Notes: generated by a model not told the origin, from the letters alone. A stretch of 64,000 bases of DNA from Leeuwenhoekiella sp. MAR_2009_132 (GCF_000687915.1 NZ_JHZY01000002.1:1488001-1552000), one strand, 5' to 3'. Counted from the stretch's first letter, positions 25,574-35,294 are shown. Program-made: numbers and translations.

Positions 25574-26194
25574 ATGAAATCGAATATTCACGAATACCAA
25601 AAAAAGTATACCGCAAGAAGTAAAACAAACATTTTAGTAATTGCTGTGGTATTAACCTTTTTAATACCTGCACGTGGTATGTGTCAAGGGATGCCGGTAT
25701 ATGATAACACCAATTTTGTGAGCCTGGTAAAATCGCTACTTGAATCTGCCAAGCAAACCAGTCAGCTTCTAAAAACTGTCGAATTTCTTAAAAAGCAAAA
25801 AGAGAATCTTGAAAAAGTAAATCAAGTAGTTAAGCAATTAAAGGCAGTACGCGAAATTGGTAGAAATTACAACCGCCTCATCCGGGTTATTGAAACTGAT
25901 TTGAGAGCTATTCTAGACTCGCCATACATTAAACCCCAAGAGGTTACCAAAGTATCCCAGTCATTTAATGCAATTGTGGAGCAATCCTTAGAAACTATGA
26001 ATTACATCGATGAGATCTTATCGAGCGATTATTTGAAAATGTCTGATGCAGACCGGGCACAAGTGCTTCAAGCAAGAGAGCAGCAATCTCAGGAAATGGT
26101 TTCAAACATCACCATTAGAACCAAAAGGTATAAAGACATTATTTCCTTCAGAAAAATGCAGGACAAAGTCAATAACCGGGAAACGAATTATTAA
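25574..26194 (+). CDS. traI: Conjugative transfer protein TraI-like (DUF4141, TrbJ-like)
   Basis: 206 residues from the ATG at 25574, four bases after the traG stop; an upstream in-frame ATG at 25493 lies inside traG. A signal-type hydrophobic segment (ILVIAVVLTFLIPARGMC) is followed by an almost wholly helical, Lys/Glu-rich body (LLKTVEFLKKQKENLEKVNQ and onward). This fits the DUF4141 TraI group, comparable to VirB5/TrbJ, which acts at the tip or core of the pilus in the periplasm. Confidence 0.75.
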   Translation: MKSNIHEYQKKYTARSKTNILVIAVVLTFLIPARGMCQGMPVYDNTNFVSLVKSLLESAKQTSQLLKTVEFLKKQKENLEKVNQVVKQLKAVREIGRNYNRLIRVIETDLRAILDSPYIKPQEVTKVSQSFNAIVEQSLETMNYIDEILSSDYLKMSDADRAQVLQAREQQSQEMVSNITIRTKRYKDIISFRKMQDKVNNRETNY

Positions 26195-26214
26195 ACGATA
26201 GCGCCATCATTGCA

Positions 26215-27039
26215 ATGGGTATAGGATTAGAATATATCGACACACTTTTTCAAACGATCCAAAACAGCGCGTTCTCTCAATATACTATTGGAGGAATGAA
26301 AACACTTGCAGTTCTGTTTTTTCTGGTAAACATACTTAAAAAGTACAATGAGGGTATTGCAGATAAGGACGGCTATTCGTGGGGATTGAGCCCGGGTGAA
26401 CTGGCTAAAAACTTCGCGGTCATACTTATCGTTATTTTCTCAACTCAAATCTTAGGCTTCTTTGATGCCATACTTGTTGCTGTAGAAAGTCAGTATCGGG
26501 ATACGGCTCCTGCCCTGCTTCCATTGCAAATGCAGGAATTACCACTTGAAGAAGACGTAAGCCTATTAGATGCCGCCAGTAGGGCTATGACCTTGCTTTA
26601 CGAGGCATTGATTACCCCACTTTACGGGTTTAAAATCTTTGCCTTTGTAATAAGCATATTTCTGTGGATTCTTGATTTGTTTATTTATCCGCTATTCCTT
26701 GCAGAACGCTTTTTCCTTTTAGGAATCATGCAGGCCTTTTTTCCACTGGTGATCAGCCTGGCAGTATTTGAAAAGTTTCGTTCTCTGGCCTATAATTTTT
26801 TCAAGTTGTACGCTGCCGTGTATATGCTTGTTCCTGCTTTCTTTTTAGTCAATGTCTTTGTAAATGCAATTTACACCGAGATCAATACCAATTTTTGGAC
26901 AAACCTTTTCGGTACTGAATTCGGTCAGGGATTTTTTGCTCCGGTTGTTCAGCTCGGCTCTGTAGGCTTTATTGTCTTTCTCAAATTCAAACTTTATAGA
27001 AAAGCGATCTCTTTCACGCTTCGATTATTCACCAATTAA
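26215..27039 (+). CDS. traJ: Conjugative transfer protein TraJ (TrbL/VirB6-like)
   Basis: 274 residues with six or so membrane segments, among them TLAVLFFLVNILKKY, NFAVILIVIFSTQILGFF, IFAFVISIFLWILDLFIYPL, MLVPAFFLVNVFVNAI and VGFIVFLKFKLYRKAI. The segment EDVSLLDAASRAMTLLYEALITPLYG lies in a predicted loop. It matches Bacteroides TraJ, the inner membrane channel component. The spacing to traI (20 bases) and traK (9 bases) places it in the operon. Confidence 0.82.
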   Translation: MGIGLEYIDTLFQTIQNSAFSQYTIGGMKTLAVLFFLVNILKKYNEGIADKDGYSWGLSPGELAKNFAVILIVIFSTQILGFFDAILVAVESQYRDTAPALLPLQMQELPLEEDVSLLDAASRAMTLLYEALITPLYGFKIFAFVISIFLWILDLFIYPLFLAERFFLLGIMQAFFPLVISLAVFEKFRSLAYNFFKLYAAVYMLVPAFFLVNVFVNAIYTEINTNFWTNLFGTEFGQGFFAPVVQLGSVGFIVFLKFKLYRKAISFTLRLFTN

Positions 27040-27048
27040 AACTATAAA

Positions 27049-27663
27049 ATGAAAACACCATACTCCAGTATTTATAAAGTCCTTCATTTAAACCGGCTCG
27101 TTGTTATCGCATTAATTGTGTTTGCGACACTATCCAGTTGCTTTTCGGTTTGGATTGCTCACAACATTAATAACAAAGCATTGAACAGTGCTTTTGCAAT
27201 TAACACAGACGGCTCCATAATCCCACTGAAACTTGTCAATCAAAAAGAGAATTTTAAAGTCGAAGCCCTGGCACATTTAGAATTGTTTCATTCCTATTTC
27301 TATAACATCGATGCCAGTAATTATGAAAAGAATTTAGAAAAGGCATTGTGGCTGGGTAACAATTCTGTAGATAATCTGTACCGTCAGAAAAAAGCGGACG
27401 GCGTTTATAATCGCCTAATTCAGTATTCCCTTGTACAACGGGTTTTAAGCATAGATTCTCAAATAGACGAACAAAATGGAGAACAAACATTTAGAACGGT
27501 AACGGTTTTTGAAATTAATCGAGGATCAACTATTGACACCTATGAACTGGTTTCAACCGGTAATCTAATTCTTGTAGACCGCAACTTTCCCAAAAATCCA
27601 CACGGACTTTTAATTACCAATTATTTTGAAAAATCGCTTAAAAAACTAACTGATAAAAATTAA
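27049..27663 (+). CDS. traK: Conjugative transfer protein TraK (VirB8-like)
   Basis: 204 residues: a short cytoplasmic N-terminus, one membrane segment (LVVIALIVFATLSSCFSVWIA), then a periplasmic domain (VEALAHLELFHSYFYNIDASNYEKNLEKALWLG, then DRNFPKNPHGLLITNYFEKSLKKL) that fits the VirB8/TraK NTF2-like fold. TraK is an assembly factor of the inner membrane complex. It follows traJ by 9 bases and precedes traM by 27. The small traL gene that often stands between traK and traM in Bacteroides elements is not visible here. Confidence 0.82.
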   Translation: MKTPYSSIYKVLHLNRLVVIALIVFATLSSCFSVWIAHNINNKALNSAFAINTDGSIIPLKLVNQKENFKVEALAHLELFHSYFYNIDASNYEKNLEKALWLGNNSVDNLYRQKKADGVYNRLIQYSLVQRVLSIDSQIDEQNGEQTFRTVTVFEINRGSTIDTYELVSTGNLILVDRNFPKNPHGLLITNYFEKSLKKLTDKN

Positions 27664-27690
27664 TAACCGGCATTACTAAAAATAACAATT

Positions 27691-28620
27691 ATGAAAGTAG
27701 AAAAAAACAAAATTGTAGTTGCCGCGGTACTTGCCACGGTAATTCTATTCCTGATTTCCTATTCTGTTATGATACTGGGCGCTGATGATACGGAGACCGA
27801 AAACCTCAAACAAACATTGATACCCAAGCTAGATGAACAACAGAAAGAATATAAATCTAAGCTCGATGCCATTAATGATCTAAAAGAAGTACGAGAGACC
27901 AATGCTCCCAGTATTTATGATGAAAAAAATATTGACTCTCTGGGTTTTTATGATGCCGATCTTCCTGAAAAAGAAAAGGAACGAATCATCGACAGTATCT
28001 ACACCGCCGGGCGTATCAACTATTCAGAAAACACTTTTGAAAATCTAGGAACACGAAAAAAAGAGGGTCCAAAAATTTTAAAACTGGATTCTATAGAATT
28101 TAAAGCCGAACGTAAAATAGAAACCAAAGAGATGGGATTAGAACACCAGCTGTTCTTCGCATCTGCTCCACAACAAAGTCAAGCTACAACGTCAGGCAAT
28201 ACCGATTTAACGATCTACGCTGTAGTTGACGGAGATCAAGTTGTTAAGGCCAATTCCCGATTGCGTATGCGATTGACTCAAGATGCAGCCATCAACGGAA
28301 CGGTAATTCCTAAAAACACTCCTCTTTTTGGCTTTATCAGCTTTCAACCCAACCGGGCCCTGATTACTATCGAAAACATTGATCATCAATCAACAAATTT
28401 ACAAGCCTTCGATTTTCAAGATGGCAGCGCAGGAATCTATGTTGAAAATAATTTTAGAGCAGAGGCCACAAACGAAGTATTAGATAATATCCTACAGGAC
28501 ATTAATATCCCCAGTGTTCCTCAAGTAGGTGGTATTAGCCAGATCCTACGACGAAATAATAGAAACGTCAAGGTCACTATTTTAAATAATTACAAACTAA
28601 TTCTAAAGCCAAAACGATGA
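27691..28620 (+). CDS. traM: Conjugative transfer protein TraM (VirB10/TrbI-like)
   Basis: 309 residues. One N-terminal membrane segment (IVVAAVLATVILFLISYSVMIL) is followed by a charged helical linker (about 30-150, IPKLDEQQKEYKSKLDAIND and onward). The C-terminal beta domain (about 165-309) includes IYAVVDGDQVVKANSRLRMRL and GTVIPKNTPLFGFISF, as in TraM of Bacteroides conjugative transposons. It would span the periplasm and link the inner and outer membrane parts of the channel. The stop overlaps the traN start by four bases. Confidence 0.86.
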   Translation: MKVEKNKIVVAAVLATVILFLISYSVMILGADDTETENLKQTLIPKLDEQQKEYKSKLDAINDLKEVRETNAPSIYDEKNIDSLGFYDADLPEKEKERIIDSIYTAGRINYSENTFENLGTRKKEGPKILKLDSIEFKAERKIETKEMGLEHQLFFASAPQQSQATTSGNTDLTIYAVVDGDQVVKANSRLRMRLTQDAAINGTVIPKNTPLFGFISFQPNRALITIENIDHQSTNLQAFDFQDGSAGIYVENNFRAEATNEVLDNILQDINIPSVPQVGGISQILRRNNRNVKVTILNNYKLILKPKR

Positions 28621-29450
28621 AAACTTTACCCGTACTAATTGCCTTATTAATTTCATTCTTCTGCAGTGCTCAACAACAGCCTTTAACGCTGGATACCATA
28701 TATGCGAACGATCAAAAAAATGTAGCCTTATTTTTCCCGTCTCCCATACGTCAAGGGATTACAGGTTCAGAGAATTTTGTATTCACCTACAATCGAGAAA
28801 AACAACAGTATTTTGGTCTGCTGCAAGCAAAGCCTGGCATCGAAAGTAATCTACTGGTATTCAGCAGTACAGGTTCTATTTTTTCGTATATTGTATGTTA
28901 TAAAAAGGAACTCAATAAGCTTACGTATTTTATTAAAGAATCCAGCAGTATAGGAAATGAAAACCCAAAATTTTTAGATTCGCTTGATTTAATTAAGCCC
29001 GAAAATCCTGTAGCAGACAACGATGCTTATTATAGAAGAGCTTGCTCCTACTTGTTAAATCAAGATGTCAAAATTGGAAGAATTAAAAATCGTAATGCAG
29101 GTATTCGTCTTAGTGTAGAAAATATAGTGTTTGATAAAGAAGAGCTCTATTTCGTGATCCAGATTGAAAACAAATCTTCATTAGATTATGATTTAAATTT
29201 TTTAAAGTTGGCAATTCAAACACGACAAAAAGGAACCAGAAAATCAGTACAACGCTCGTATAAGGAACCGCTATTTATCTGTAAGCTACCGGAGCGGATA
29301 GCAGCAAATGAAACCGTAAAACTGGTTTATGTGATGCCTAAATTCTCCTTAAGCGACGACCGCAAAGTCCTCTTATCGCTTAATGAGCAAAATGGGGAGC
29401 GAAACGTAGAACTTGTTGTTTCTCACAAATACATTAATAATCCAAACTAA
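28617..29450 (+). CDS. traN: Conjugative transfer protein TraN (DUF4138, VirB9-like)
   Basis: 277 residues with a signal peptide (MKTLPVLIALLISFFCSAQ). The N-terminal beta domain (LDTIYANDQKNVALFFPSPIRQG) and the C-terminal domain (ENIVFDKEELYFVIQIENKS, then NETVKLVYVMPKF) are typical of DUF4138/TraN, the outer-membrane-side partner of TraM. Its ATG overlaps the traM stop. It is the last recognisable core transfer gene on this strand; traO, traP and traQ are not seen. Confidence 0.86.
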   Translation: MKTLPVLIALLISFFCSAQQQPLTLDTIYANDQKNVALFFPSPIRQGITGSENFVFTYNREKQQYFGLLQAKPGIESNLLVFSSTGSIFSYIVCYKKELNKLTYFIKESSSIGNENPKFLDSLDLIKPENPVADNDAYYRRACSYLLNQDVKIGRIKNRNAGIRLSVENIVFDKEELYFVIQIENKSSLDYDLNFLKLAIQTRQKGTRKSVQRSYKEPLFICKLPERIAANETVKLVYVMPKFSLSDDRKVLLSLNEQNGERNVELVVSHKYINNPN

Positions 29451-29457
29451 AACCCTT

Positions 29458-29823
29458 ATGAAAAATCTAATCGTTTATACATTCCTACTGCTGTTTTTAA
29501 GTTGTGGGATCAACGAGGAATCTAAACCTTCAAAAACTGCTCAAATTGTTGCCGAAAGCTTTTATCAAGGTGATGAAACTACGCTTAAAGAATATACTAC
29601 TGAAGAAGGCTATGCTAACTTTAAAATCCTAATAGCTATGTTCGCCAAAAGCAAGAATACCGACTCTGATTTTAAAGTACTTGAAGAAACTGTAGAAGGC
29701 CAAGTAGCCTGGGTAAAGTACTCCACTTCCTACGATAAAACACCTGGTATTTTTAAACTGTTAAATGAAAATGGAGTTTGGAAAGTTACAGCTAGAAGGC
29801 CTGGGGAGAAGCTTCCTTTTTAA
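29458..29823 (+). CDS. Small lipoprotein with an NTF2/DUF4878-like domain
   Basis: 121 residues from the ATG at 29458, 7 bases after traN; an in-frame ATG at 29413 lies inside traN. It has a lipoprotein signal (MKNLIVYTFLLLFLSCG, Cys 16). The mature part (KTAQIVAESFYQGDETTLKEY, then WVKYSTSYDKTPGIFKLLNENGVWKVTAR) has the shape of DUF4878 or NTF2-like lipoproteins of unknown role. It may be a surface protein of the transfer apparatus, or an entry-exclusion-type factor, but nothing in the sequence settles this. Confidence 0.7.
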   Translation: MKNLIVYTFLLLFLSCGINEESKPSKTAQIVAESFYQGDETTLKEYTTEEGYANFKILIAMFAKSKNTDSDFKVLEETVEGQVAWVKYSTSYDKTPGIFKLLNENGVWKVTARRPGEKLPF

Positions 29824-29841
29824 TTGTAGTATTTATGTATA

Positions 29842-30567
29842 TTAAAATAAAGATGGTCTATTTTCGTCTAGTTCAGGATCTATAGGCGTCACAGGTTTAA
29901 GTATTTCGGGATTGTCAGTATCTACACCGCGTTTGTAAATAGCATTAGACACCGGGAACGTTTTAAAAGTGGAATTAGTAAATCCTGTTTTCATCAACTC
30001 ATTAACCTGATTTTGATTGAGAGTAGGATCGATCCAGTTTTCAGTAAATTGATCGTCCAGAACTAATGGCATTCTTTTCTTCTCATTGTGAATCTTCTCA
30101 AACAAGTCATTTGCCGGAACAGTTATGATCGTAGTAGTGAAAAGTTCGTCATCTATCGGAGTGAATAAACCCGCAAACATAAATAGCTTATGCCCTTCTA
30201 AAGTACAGTAATACGGTTGAGATTTTTTATTATAGTGATGTGGCTCAAAAAAACCATCTGCCAATATGAGACATCGCATTGATTCTGCACTCTCTTTGTA
30301 GGTGTTGCTTTTAAAAATACTTTCACTACGCGCGTTAAGTGTGTTGTATTTAAAACCTGCTTGATCATCAAAAGCAAACCTTGGAATTAGCCCCCAATTA
30401 GCAGGGTATATAAGTTTTGGATCATCCTGAGTAATTATATGCAAATTCGTTTGGCCGAAATCACTTATAGAATAGTACTTTTGATATTCTAAGGGAATAG
30501 CAAACTCACACTTAGTTACTTTTTGAATTTCGATTCCTGATTTGGTTAGGATTGTTACGGAGCACAT
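29842..30567 (-). CDS. yedK: SOS response-associated protein, YedK/HMCES family
   Basis: 241 residues from the ATG at 30567, chosen because the essential Cys must be residue 2 after Met removal (MCSVT); an in-frame ATG at 30579 would bury it. The catalytic set is complete: Cys 2, Asn 78 and Arg 80 in NARSE, Glu 108 in GFFEP, and His 160 in IHNEKKRMP. The enzyme forms a covalent thiazolidine link with abasic sites in single-stranded DNA, protecting them during replication. It stands opposite umuDC, within the mobile element. That suggests protection of the single-stranded transfer intermediate or tolerance of damage after entry. Confidence 0.9.
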   Translation of the reverse strand: MCSVTILTKSGIEIQKVTKCEFAIPLEYQKYYSISDFGQTNLHIITQDDPKLIYPANWGLIPRFAFDDQAGFKYNTLNARSESIFKSNTYKESAESMRCLILADGFFEPHHYNKKSQPYYCTLEGHKLFMFAGLFTPIDDELFTTTIITVPANDLFEKIHNEKKRMPLVLDDQFTENWIDPTLNQNQVNELMKTGFTNSTFKTFPVSNAIYKRGVDTDNPEILKPVTPIDPELDENRPSLF

Positions 30568-30664
30568 AACGCAATACATTTATATCTAAACTTATTAAAT
30601 TGAATCTATTATAAGCGATACAAGTAGTTAGTAGCATTATAATTTGGCTAACAACTACTACTTA

Positions 30665-30874
30665 ATGGCAGAAATTAGACTAATAGAAGGTGATATTAGT
30701 TTTAAGGTTTATGAAATCAACTATAAAGATTCTTACTATTTAATTTGTATTTGTGATCGCAATCATAACTATAAGGGTGACGCTCATCAATTTGTCTTCA
30801 GAAATAAATCTAAAAAATTTGCATTAAATCTTTGTTGGAAAAAACTGATTGAACCGAGTCTAGCCAACTCTTAA
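30665..30874 (+). CDS. Small protein of unknown function upstream of umuD
   Basis: 69 residues from ATG 30665 (an in-frame ATG at 30644 would add seven residues). It has alternating beta-type segments (EIRLIEGDISFKVYEINYKD, SYYLICICDRN) and ends KFALNLCWKKLIEPSLANS. No known motif is recognised. It lies 49 bases before umuD on the same strand and in front of the umuD promoter element. It may be a separate small gene or a leader of the umuDC operon. Confidence 0.5.
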   Translation: MAEIRLIEGDISFKVYEINYKDSYYLICICDRNHNYKGDAHQFVFRNKSKKFALNLCWKKLIEPSLANS

Positions 30875-30880
30875 ATCTTG

Positions 30881-30888
30881 TAATTTTG
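30881..30888 (+). promoter_or_regulatory. Candidate -7 element of umuDC
   Basis: TAATTTTG matches TAnnTTTG and lies 35 bases before the umuD ATG at 30924. I saw no E. coli-type LexA box, and Bacteroidota use other SOS operators, so damage control of this promoter is not shown by the sequence. Confidence 0.45.
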
Positions 30889-30923
30889 GACAAATTCCTA
30901 TTAAATGGAAAATATCCAATTTT

Positions 30924-31343
30924 ATGATTTTAAATATTTTTACTCCATTACTAAAACTTTCTCTCAAAATTCCTTTTATAGCAGGTCTTTCTTGCGGTTT
31001 TCCCTCTCCTGCAGATGATCACTTAGACGAAGGAATCGATTTAAATTCAGCTTATATAAAAAATAAAGATGCTACTTTTTTCGGGCGTGTAAAAGGAGAT
31101 TCTATGAGTGGTGCTGGTCTATCTGATGGTGATCTATTAATTATCAATAAGAGTCTCGAGCCTAGAGATGGTAAAATAGCCGTATGCTTTATTGATGGTG
31201 AATTTACGGTCAAGCGTATTAAAATTCAAAAAGATATCATCTGGCTAATCGCAGAAAATGAAAAGTATAAACCAATTAAGGTTACGGCAGATAATGAATT
31301 CTTAATTTGGGGAGTTGTGACTAATGTGATTAAAGATCTTTGA
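30924..31343 (+). CDS. umuD: UmuD-like S24 peptidase (translesion synthesis)
   Basis: 139 residues. The self-cleavage site is Cys 24-Gly 25 in GLSCGFPSP, the nucleophile Ser 60 is in GDSMSGAGL and the general base Lys 97 is in GEFTVKRI. These are at the same positions as in E. coli UmuD. After RecA-stimulated self-cleavage, UmuD' activates UmuC as DNA polymerase V. The stop is one base before the umuC ATG, so the two are translated together. All catalytic residues are intact. A frame-shifted ATG at 30905 is not used because only the frame from 30924 is open. Confidence 0.9.
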   Translation: MILNIFTPLLKLSLKIPFIAGLSCGFPSPADDHLDEGIDLNSAYIKNKDATFFGRVKGDSMSGAGLSDGDLLIINKSLEPRDGKIAVCFIDGEFTVKRIKIQKDIIWLIAENEKYKPIKVTADNEFLIWGVVTNVIKDL

Positions 31344-31344
31344 T

Positions 31345-32604
31345 ATGTTTGCATTAGTTGACTGTAATAACTTTTACGCTAGCTGTGAACGTGTTTTCAA
31401 ACCCGATCTCAATTACAAACCCCTTGTAGTTCTTTCTAATAATGACGGATGCGTAATAGCCAGAAGTAACGAGGCTAAAGCTTTGGGGATTCCTATGGGT
31501 GCACCAGCTTTTCAAATTAAGCAGGATATTCTTAAACATAAGGTTCACGTGTATTCCTCAAATTACGCAATGTACGGAGATATGAGTGCTCGTGTAATGA
31601 ATATACTTTCCGATTTTTCTCCGGAAATGGAAGTTTATTCTATTGATGAAATATTTCTAAAACTTTCAGGTTTTGACCGCTTTGATTTGACTACTTACGG
31701 TATCCAAATGATTGATGTTGTTAAACGCAGTACCGGCATACCCATAAGCGTGGGGATTGCTCCTACGAAATCTTTAGCTAAAGTTGCAAATAAGATTGCT
31801 AAAAAGTTCCCAGAGCGCACTAAAGGCACGTATGTGATAGACAACAATGAAAAAATAGAAAAAGCTCTTAAGTGGACGAAAATTGGAGATGTCTGGGGCA
31901 TTGGGAGACAGTACCAAAAGAAGCTCCAAAATATACAGATTTTAAATGCCTGGCAATTTACGCAGCTTCCAAATGAGTATGTACGTAAAGAAATGAGTAT
32001 TGTGGGGCTTAGACTTCAAAGAGACCTTTCTGGTGAATCCACTTTAGATTTGGAGGAAGTAGCTAAAAAGAAAAATATAGCGGTAACTCGATCATTTGAA
32101 AAAATGTATTCGGACTATGAAGATATACAGGAACGTCTTGCGACTTATGCCGGAAAAATAAGTTACAAATTACGCAAACAAAAAAGCAATTGTAACGTTG
32201 CCTATATCTTCTTAAACACAAACAGACACCGAGACGACTTACCTCAATATGGAAATGGAATAACTGTACAAATGCCCTATGAGACCAATTCCACCTTTGT
32301 AATTACAAAAGCGGTAATGACGGGTTTGAAACGAATCTACAAGAACGGTTTTCAATATAAAAAAGCTGGAATCATCGTGATGGGATTAACTCCCGATACG
32401 CAAAAGCAACTCTCTTTTTTCTATCACGAAGATCCCAGACATAAAATCTTAATGCAAACTATAGACCGATTAAATAAAAATTGTTTTGATCAGGTTAAGT
32501 TTGGTGCTCAAGATTTAAAAAAGGTCTGGAAGATGCAGCAGAATCATTTGTCCAAACGGTATACTACAAGGTTAAGTGAGGTAATTGAGGTAAAGTGTTT
32601 ATAA
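31345..32604 (+). CDS. umuC: UmuC-like Y-family DNA polymerase
   Basis: 419 residues. The metal-binding acids are Asp 6 in [14 protein letters not shown] and Asp 101/Glu 102 in YSIDEIF. The palm and finger segment [19 protein letters not shown] and the helix-hairpin-helix thumb ([16 protein letters not shown]) are typical. The C-terminal little-finger domain and UmuC-specific tail (after about 290) are complete. It performs error-prone synthesis across DNA lesions with UmuD'. As cargo of a conjugative element it can raise mutation or damage tolerance in the recipient, as many plasmid-borne umuDC genes do. Convergent with the coupling protein gene 31 bases downstream. Confidence 0.93.
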   Translation: MFALVDCNNFYASCERVFKPDLNYKPLVVLSNNDGCVIARSNEAKALGIPMGAPAFQIKQDILKHKVHVYSSNYAMYGDMSARVMNILSDFSPEMEVYSIDEIFLKLSGFDRFDLTTYGIQMIDVVKRSTGIPISVGIAPTKSLAKVANKIAKKFPERTKGTYVIDNNEKIEKALKWTKIGDVWGIGRQYQKKLQNIQILNAWQFTQLPNEYVRKEMSIVGLRLQRDLSGESTLDLEEVAKKKNIAVTRSFEKMYSDYEDIQERLATYAGKISYKLRKQKSNCNVAYIFLNTNRHRDDLPQYGNGITVQMPYETNSTFVITKAVMTGLKRIYKNGFQYKKAGIIVMGLTPDTQKQLSFFYHEDPRHKILMQTIDRLNKNCFDQVKFGAQDLKKVWKMQQNHLSKRYTTRLSEVIEVKCL

Positions 32605-32635
32605 CCTATTATTTAAGGAATGAATTGTATTAATT

Positions 32636-34216
32636 TTAGTTAAATATCGATTGAATATCTAAATAAATTTTTTCAAAATTTTCCTCTAAATCGGCTTTAG
32701 AAAACTCCCTGGATTCTTGAGGAATAGTCCTTTCAATCTTCGATAATTTAAACTGTACTTTTTTGTCCGTTCCATCCGCATAGGTCACAAACTCACCCTG
32801 TTTTAAACGAAAGAATACATCGGCTCTAATTTTAGGGATTTCTTTCTCTCCTGTAGTAATTTGGGTATCAAAATCAAGATTGTGCCCACGGCTAACGCTT
32901 TTGGTTGGGTCTTTAATAATTTCAAAAAAGCGTTCGTAATATTTGGCGGTATCCGGGTCATTTACCTTGCCAAAAAATTGATAAGACAGATTACTCAATA
33001 TCGCTTTACTCGCCTTGTCACCATACATCATATCGTTCTGTATCTTATCCTGCATCACATAAACTGTTGAGATATTATAACTGCGCAATGTTGCCGGAAT
33101 ACGGTGCATATTCAATAAGCGAATGGTGGGTGCTTCTTCCATTAAGAGAAAGGAAGGCTTTGAATTGCGAACACTCATTTGTTTTGTTATGGTATGAATA
33201 ATTGTGGCTATTACAGGAGAATACGAAGTCTCAAATTTGGGGTTATTCACCACGGATATCACCGCAGGATTCTCAGCAGAATTAATATTTAAAGGCACTT
33301 CATCTGCAGACAAAACCATAAAAATGCGTTGGGTACTGATGCGTTTTAAGGCATTTGCTAAAGTGCTTTTTACACCAGCAGTTTGCCTTTCAGAATCTTT
33401 ACCGCTAATAAACGCATCTGCCATAGCTCTGGATGTCATATTGGTCTCCAGAAACTGAACCAGACTATCCGTATCGAGATATTGATAAATAGCGATTAAA
33501 TGCGGGAGTGTACAAAACTGGGGATACGAAGTTTTTAACTTCCAAATCAATCCACCAATCAATCCTTCGGCGGCATCTGTAAAGAATTTGGTTGTTCCCG
33601 TAGCACCGGATTCTCGTTGTTCTAAAAGGTTTTCAATCAATACCCGTGACACCTCGTTTACGCTTTCCTCGTTCTCTAAATAGCCTGGTGCGATAGGATT
33701 TACCCTATGAATAATTTTATCGAAGGAAATGACTTTAAATGGGATCTCACTATTTTTGAAAAGCGGGTATGCCATTTCGGTGATTTCAAAATCTTTATAG
33801 TCGTGAATCACTCCACAGAAATTATACTTCTCAAAATGTTTTAGAAAACCATAAACTACGCTTTCGGTCTTTCCACTTCCTGCAGAACCAATGATGGATG
33901 CTCCCCGTTTAATATTATCAATCTTAAAATTACCGGTATTTGTTTTGAAATTGACCTGATATTCCACATCTGCTCTTTTAACCCCATTAACCTTGTGTAG
34001 AAAAACATATAAAACCGTATTTATTAATAGTAAAGGGCATATCAAATAAAGTAAACCTGGTATTAATTGGTTAGCATTTAAAATCAATATTGATAGCGAA
34101 ATAATGCCAAGTAGATTTAAGATAAAGGCATATTTGGTAAGTCGATTTAGGATATAAAAAACAAAGCTGATTAAAAAGATAAAAAATAGGATGTGATACA
34201 GATTGTAGATTTCCAT
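32636..34216 (-). CDS. mobC: Type IV coupling protein (VirD4/TraG-like; MobC of Bacteroides elements)
   Basis: 526 residues. Two or more N-terminal membrane segments (about 7-25 and 30-72) are followed by a cytoplasmic ATPase domain. Walker A is GSAGSGKT (110-117). Walker B lies in PSFLLMEEAPTIRLLNM, followed by the sensor stretch STVYVMQDKIQND. The protein takes the relaxase-DNA complex to the mating channel. It is the last gene of a minus-strand operon with the relaxase (6-base gap) and MobA upstream. The motifs look intact. Confidence 0.88.
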   Translation of the reverse strand: MEIYNLYHILFFIFLISFVFYILNRLTKYAFILNLLGIISLSILILNANQLIPGLLYLICPLLLINTVLYVFLHKVNGVKRADVEYQVNFKTNTGNFKIDNIKRGASIIGSAGSGKTESVVYGFLKHFEKYNFCGVIHDYKDFEITEMAYPLFKNSEIPFKVISFDKIIHRVNPIAPGYLENEESVNEVSRVLIENLLEQRESGATGTTKFFTDAAEGLIGGLIWKLKTSYPQFCTLPHLIAIYQYLDTDSLVQFLETNMTSRAMADAFISGKDSERQTAGVKSTLANALKRISTQRIFMVLSADEVPLNINSAENPAVISVVNNPKFETSYSPVIATIIHTITKQMSVRNSKPSFLLMEEAPTIRLLNMHRIPATLRSYNISTVYVMQDKIQNDMMYGDKASKAILSNLSYQFFGKVNDPDTAKYYERFFEIIKDPTKSVSRGHNLDFDTQITTGEKEIPKIRADVFFRLKQGEFVTYADGTDKKVQFKLSKIERTIPQESREFSKADLEENFEKIYLDIQSIFN

Positions 34217-34222
34217 AGCGAT

Positions 34223-35254
34223 TTAAATTCCTATTGAACTCGATTTGATGGCCACGTCTACCCCTTGTCGTAACCTTTTAAAAATTCGTAGCGCCAACTG
34301 TGCCTGACTTATAGGAATATTAGGAATAACCGGTATTCCCGTTTGATGCATCAATTTGAATGCTAGTGCTTTTTCATTAGCTGGTAATTTCATTAGAGCA
34401 GCAAAGTATGCATTCGGATTTTTAATAAACTCCTTTCTGGCTTTGTAGGTTTCGGCAAAATTTCGGTTGTACTCAAAGGATTTATCAAAGGTTTTTTCGG
34501 CTGCTTCAAAGAATCTATCACGGTCAAATCCCCTACCCACTTTTATACCATGCATCTCAACTTCAGATGCTTTGTACTTACTTCCCGGCGAAAGGCTCAC
34601 GGAGTTAGATGCATCCTTTCGGCTTACGATGATGTGAATGTGGCTTTGATTCCCTGCCTTCTGCATTCCCTGAACAATCCGAATACCGTCTTGTTGATGC
34701 GGTGCTTCCTTTTCCAGTTTGTCTATTTTTATTTTCAGAAAGTCAATTTTTCCTTGCGCTTCACCGCGTTCTAATTTTCGTACTTCATGCTGTAGCTGAA
34801 GTATTTTACTCGCATAAGGTTGATTTTCTCTAACCTGTATATCTGTTCCTTTGAAGCTTCGCTGATGCTCAATTTTTGCGTAGTACTTTATATCATTTAC
34901 GGTGACTGCCCTGCCATTAATTTCACGGTTAAAAGATTTTACATATTCTTTCATCAACTCACGCGTATACCTTTTCAGGTCGGCTGTGTTGTTTTCCAGT
35001 CGTTTCAATTCATACTTAGATGGGCTAACCGTGATGGAATAAAACTTAGGCTCCTTACTTTTAAGCTTAGCCGTATTTCCATCAATTTCTTTGATCACAT
35101 CTTCGGCAGAAATTTCATCTCCATATTGATTAAAAAAATGTTCTATCTCTTCTAGTTCGAGACCTTGGTTTTCTTTTTCCAAATAGGCAACAAAACCTGC
35201 TGAGCTCTTACCGTAAGATTTACCTAATTTCTGAGGTGTAATTGTGATATACAT
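34223..35254 (-). CDS. mobB: Relaxase, MobB type (DUF5712 family)
   Basis: 343 residues from the ATG at 35254, chosen because MYITITPQKLGKSYGKSSAGFVAYLE is the conserved family start; an in-frame ATG at 35278 would add eight residues. The metal-binding histidine motif is in QSHIHIIVSRKD, and conserved FYSITVSPSKYEL and YYAKIEHQRSFKGTD segments precede it. The likely catalytic Tyr is among the N-terminal tyrosines, not assigned here. The enzyme nicks oriT and stays bound to the 5' end for transfer. A candidate oriT lies about 450-650 bases upstream, past mobA. It is followed by the coupling protein gene 6 bases on. Confidence 0.85.
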   Translation of the reverse strand: MYITITPQKLGKSYGKSSAGFVAYLEKENQGLELEEIEHFFNQYGDEISAEDVIKEIDGNTAKLKSKEPKFYSITVSPSKYELKRLENNTADLKRYTRELMKEYVKSFNREINGRAVTVNDIKYYAKIEHQRSFKGTDIQVRENQPYASKILQLQHEVRKLERGEAQGKIDFLKIKIDKLEKEAPHQQDGIRIVQGMQKAGNQSHIHIIVSRKDASNSVSLSPGSKYKASEVEMHGIKVGRGFDRDRFFEAAEKTFDKSFEYNRNFAETYKARKEFIKNPNAYFAALMKLPANEKALAFKLMHQTGIPVIPNIPISQAQLALRIFKRLRQGVDVAIKSSSIGI

Positions 35255-35294
35255 AATGATCCACATTTTAAAATTCAATAACTGAAATTTGCGT

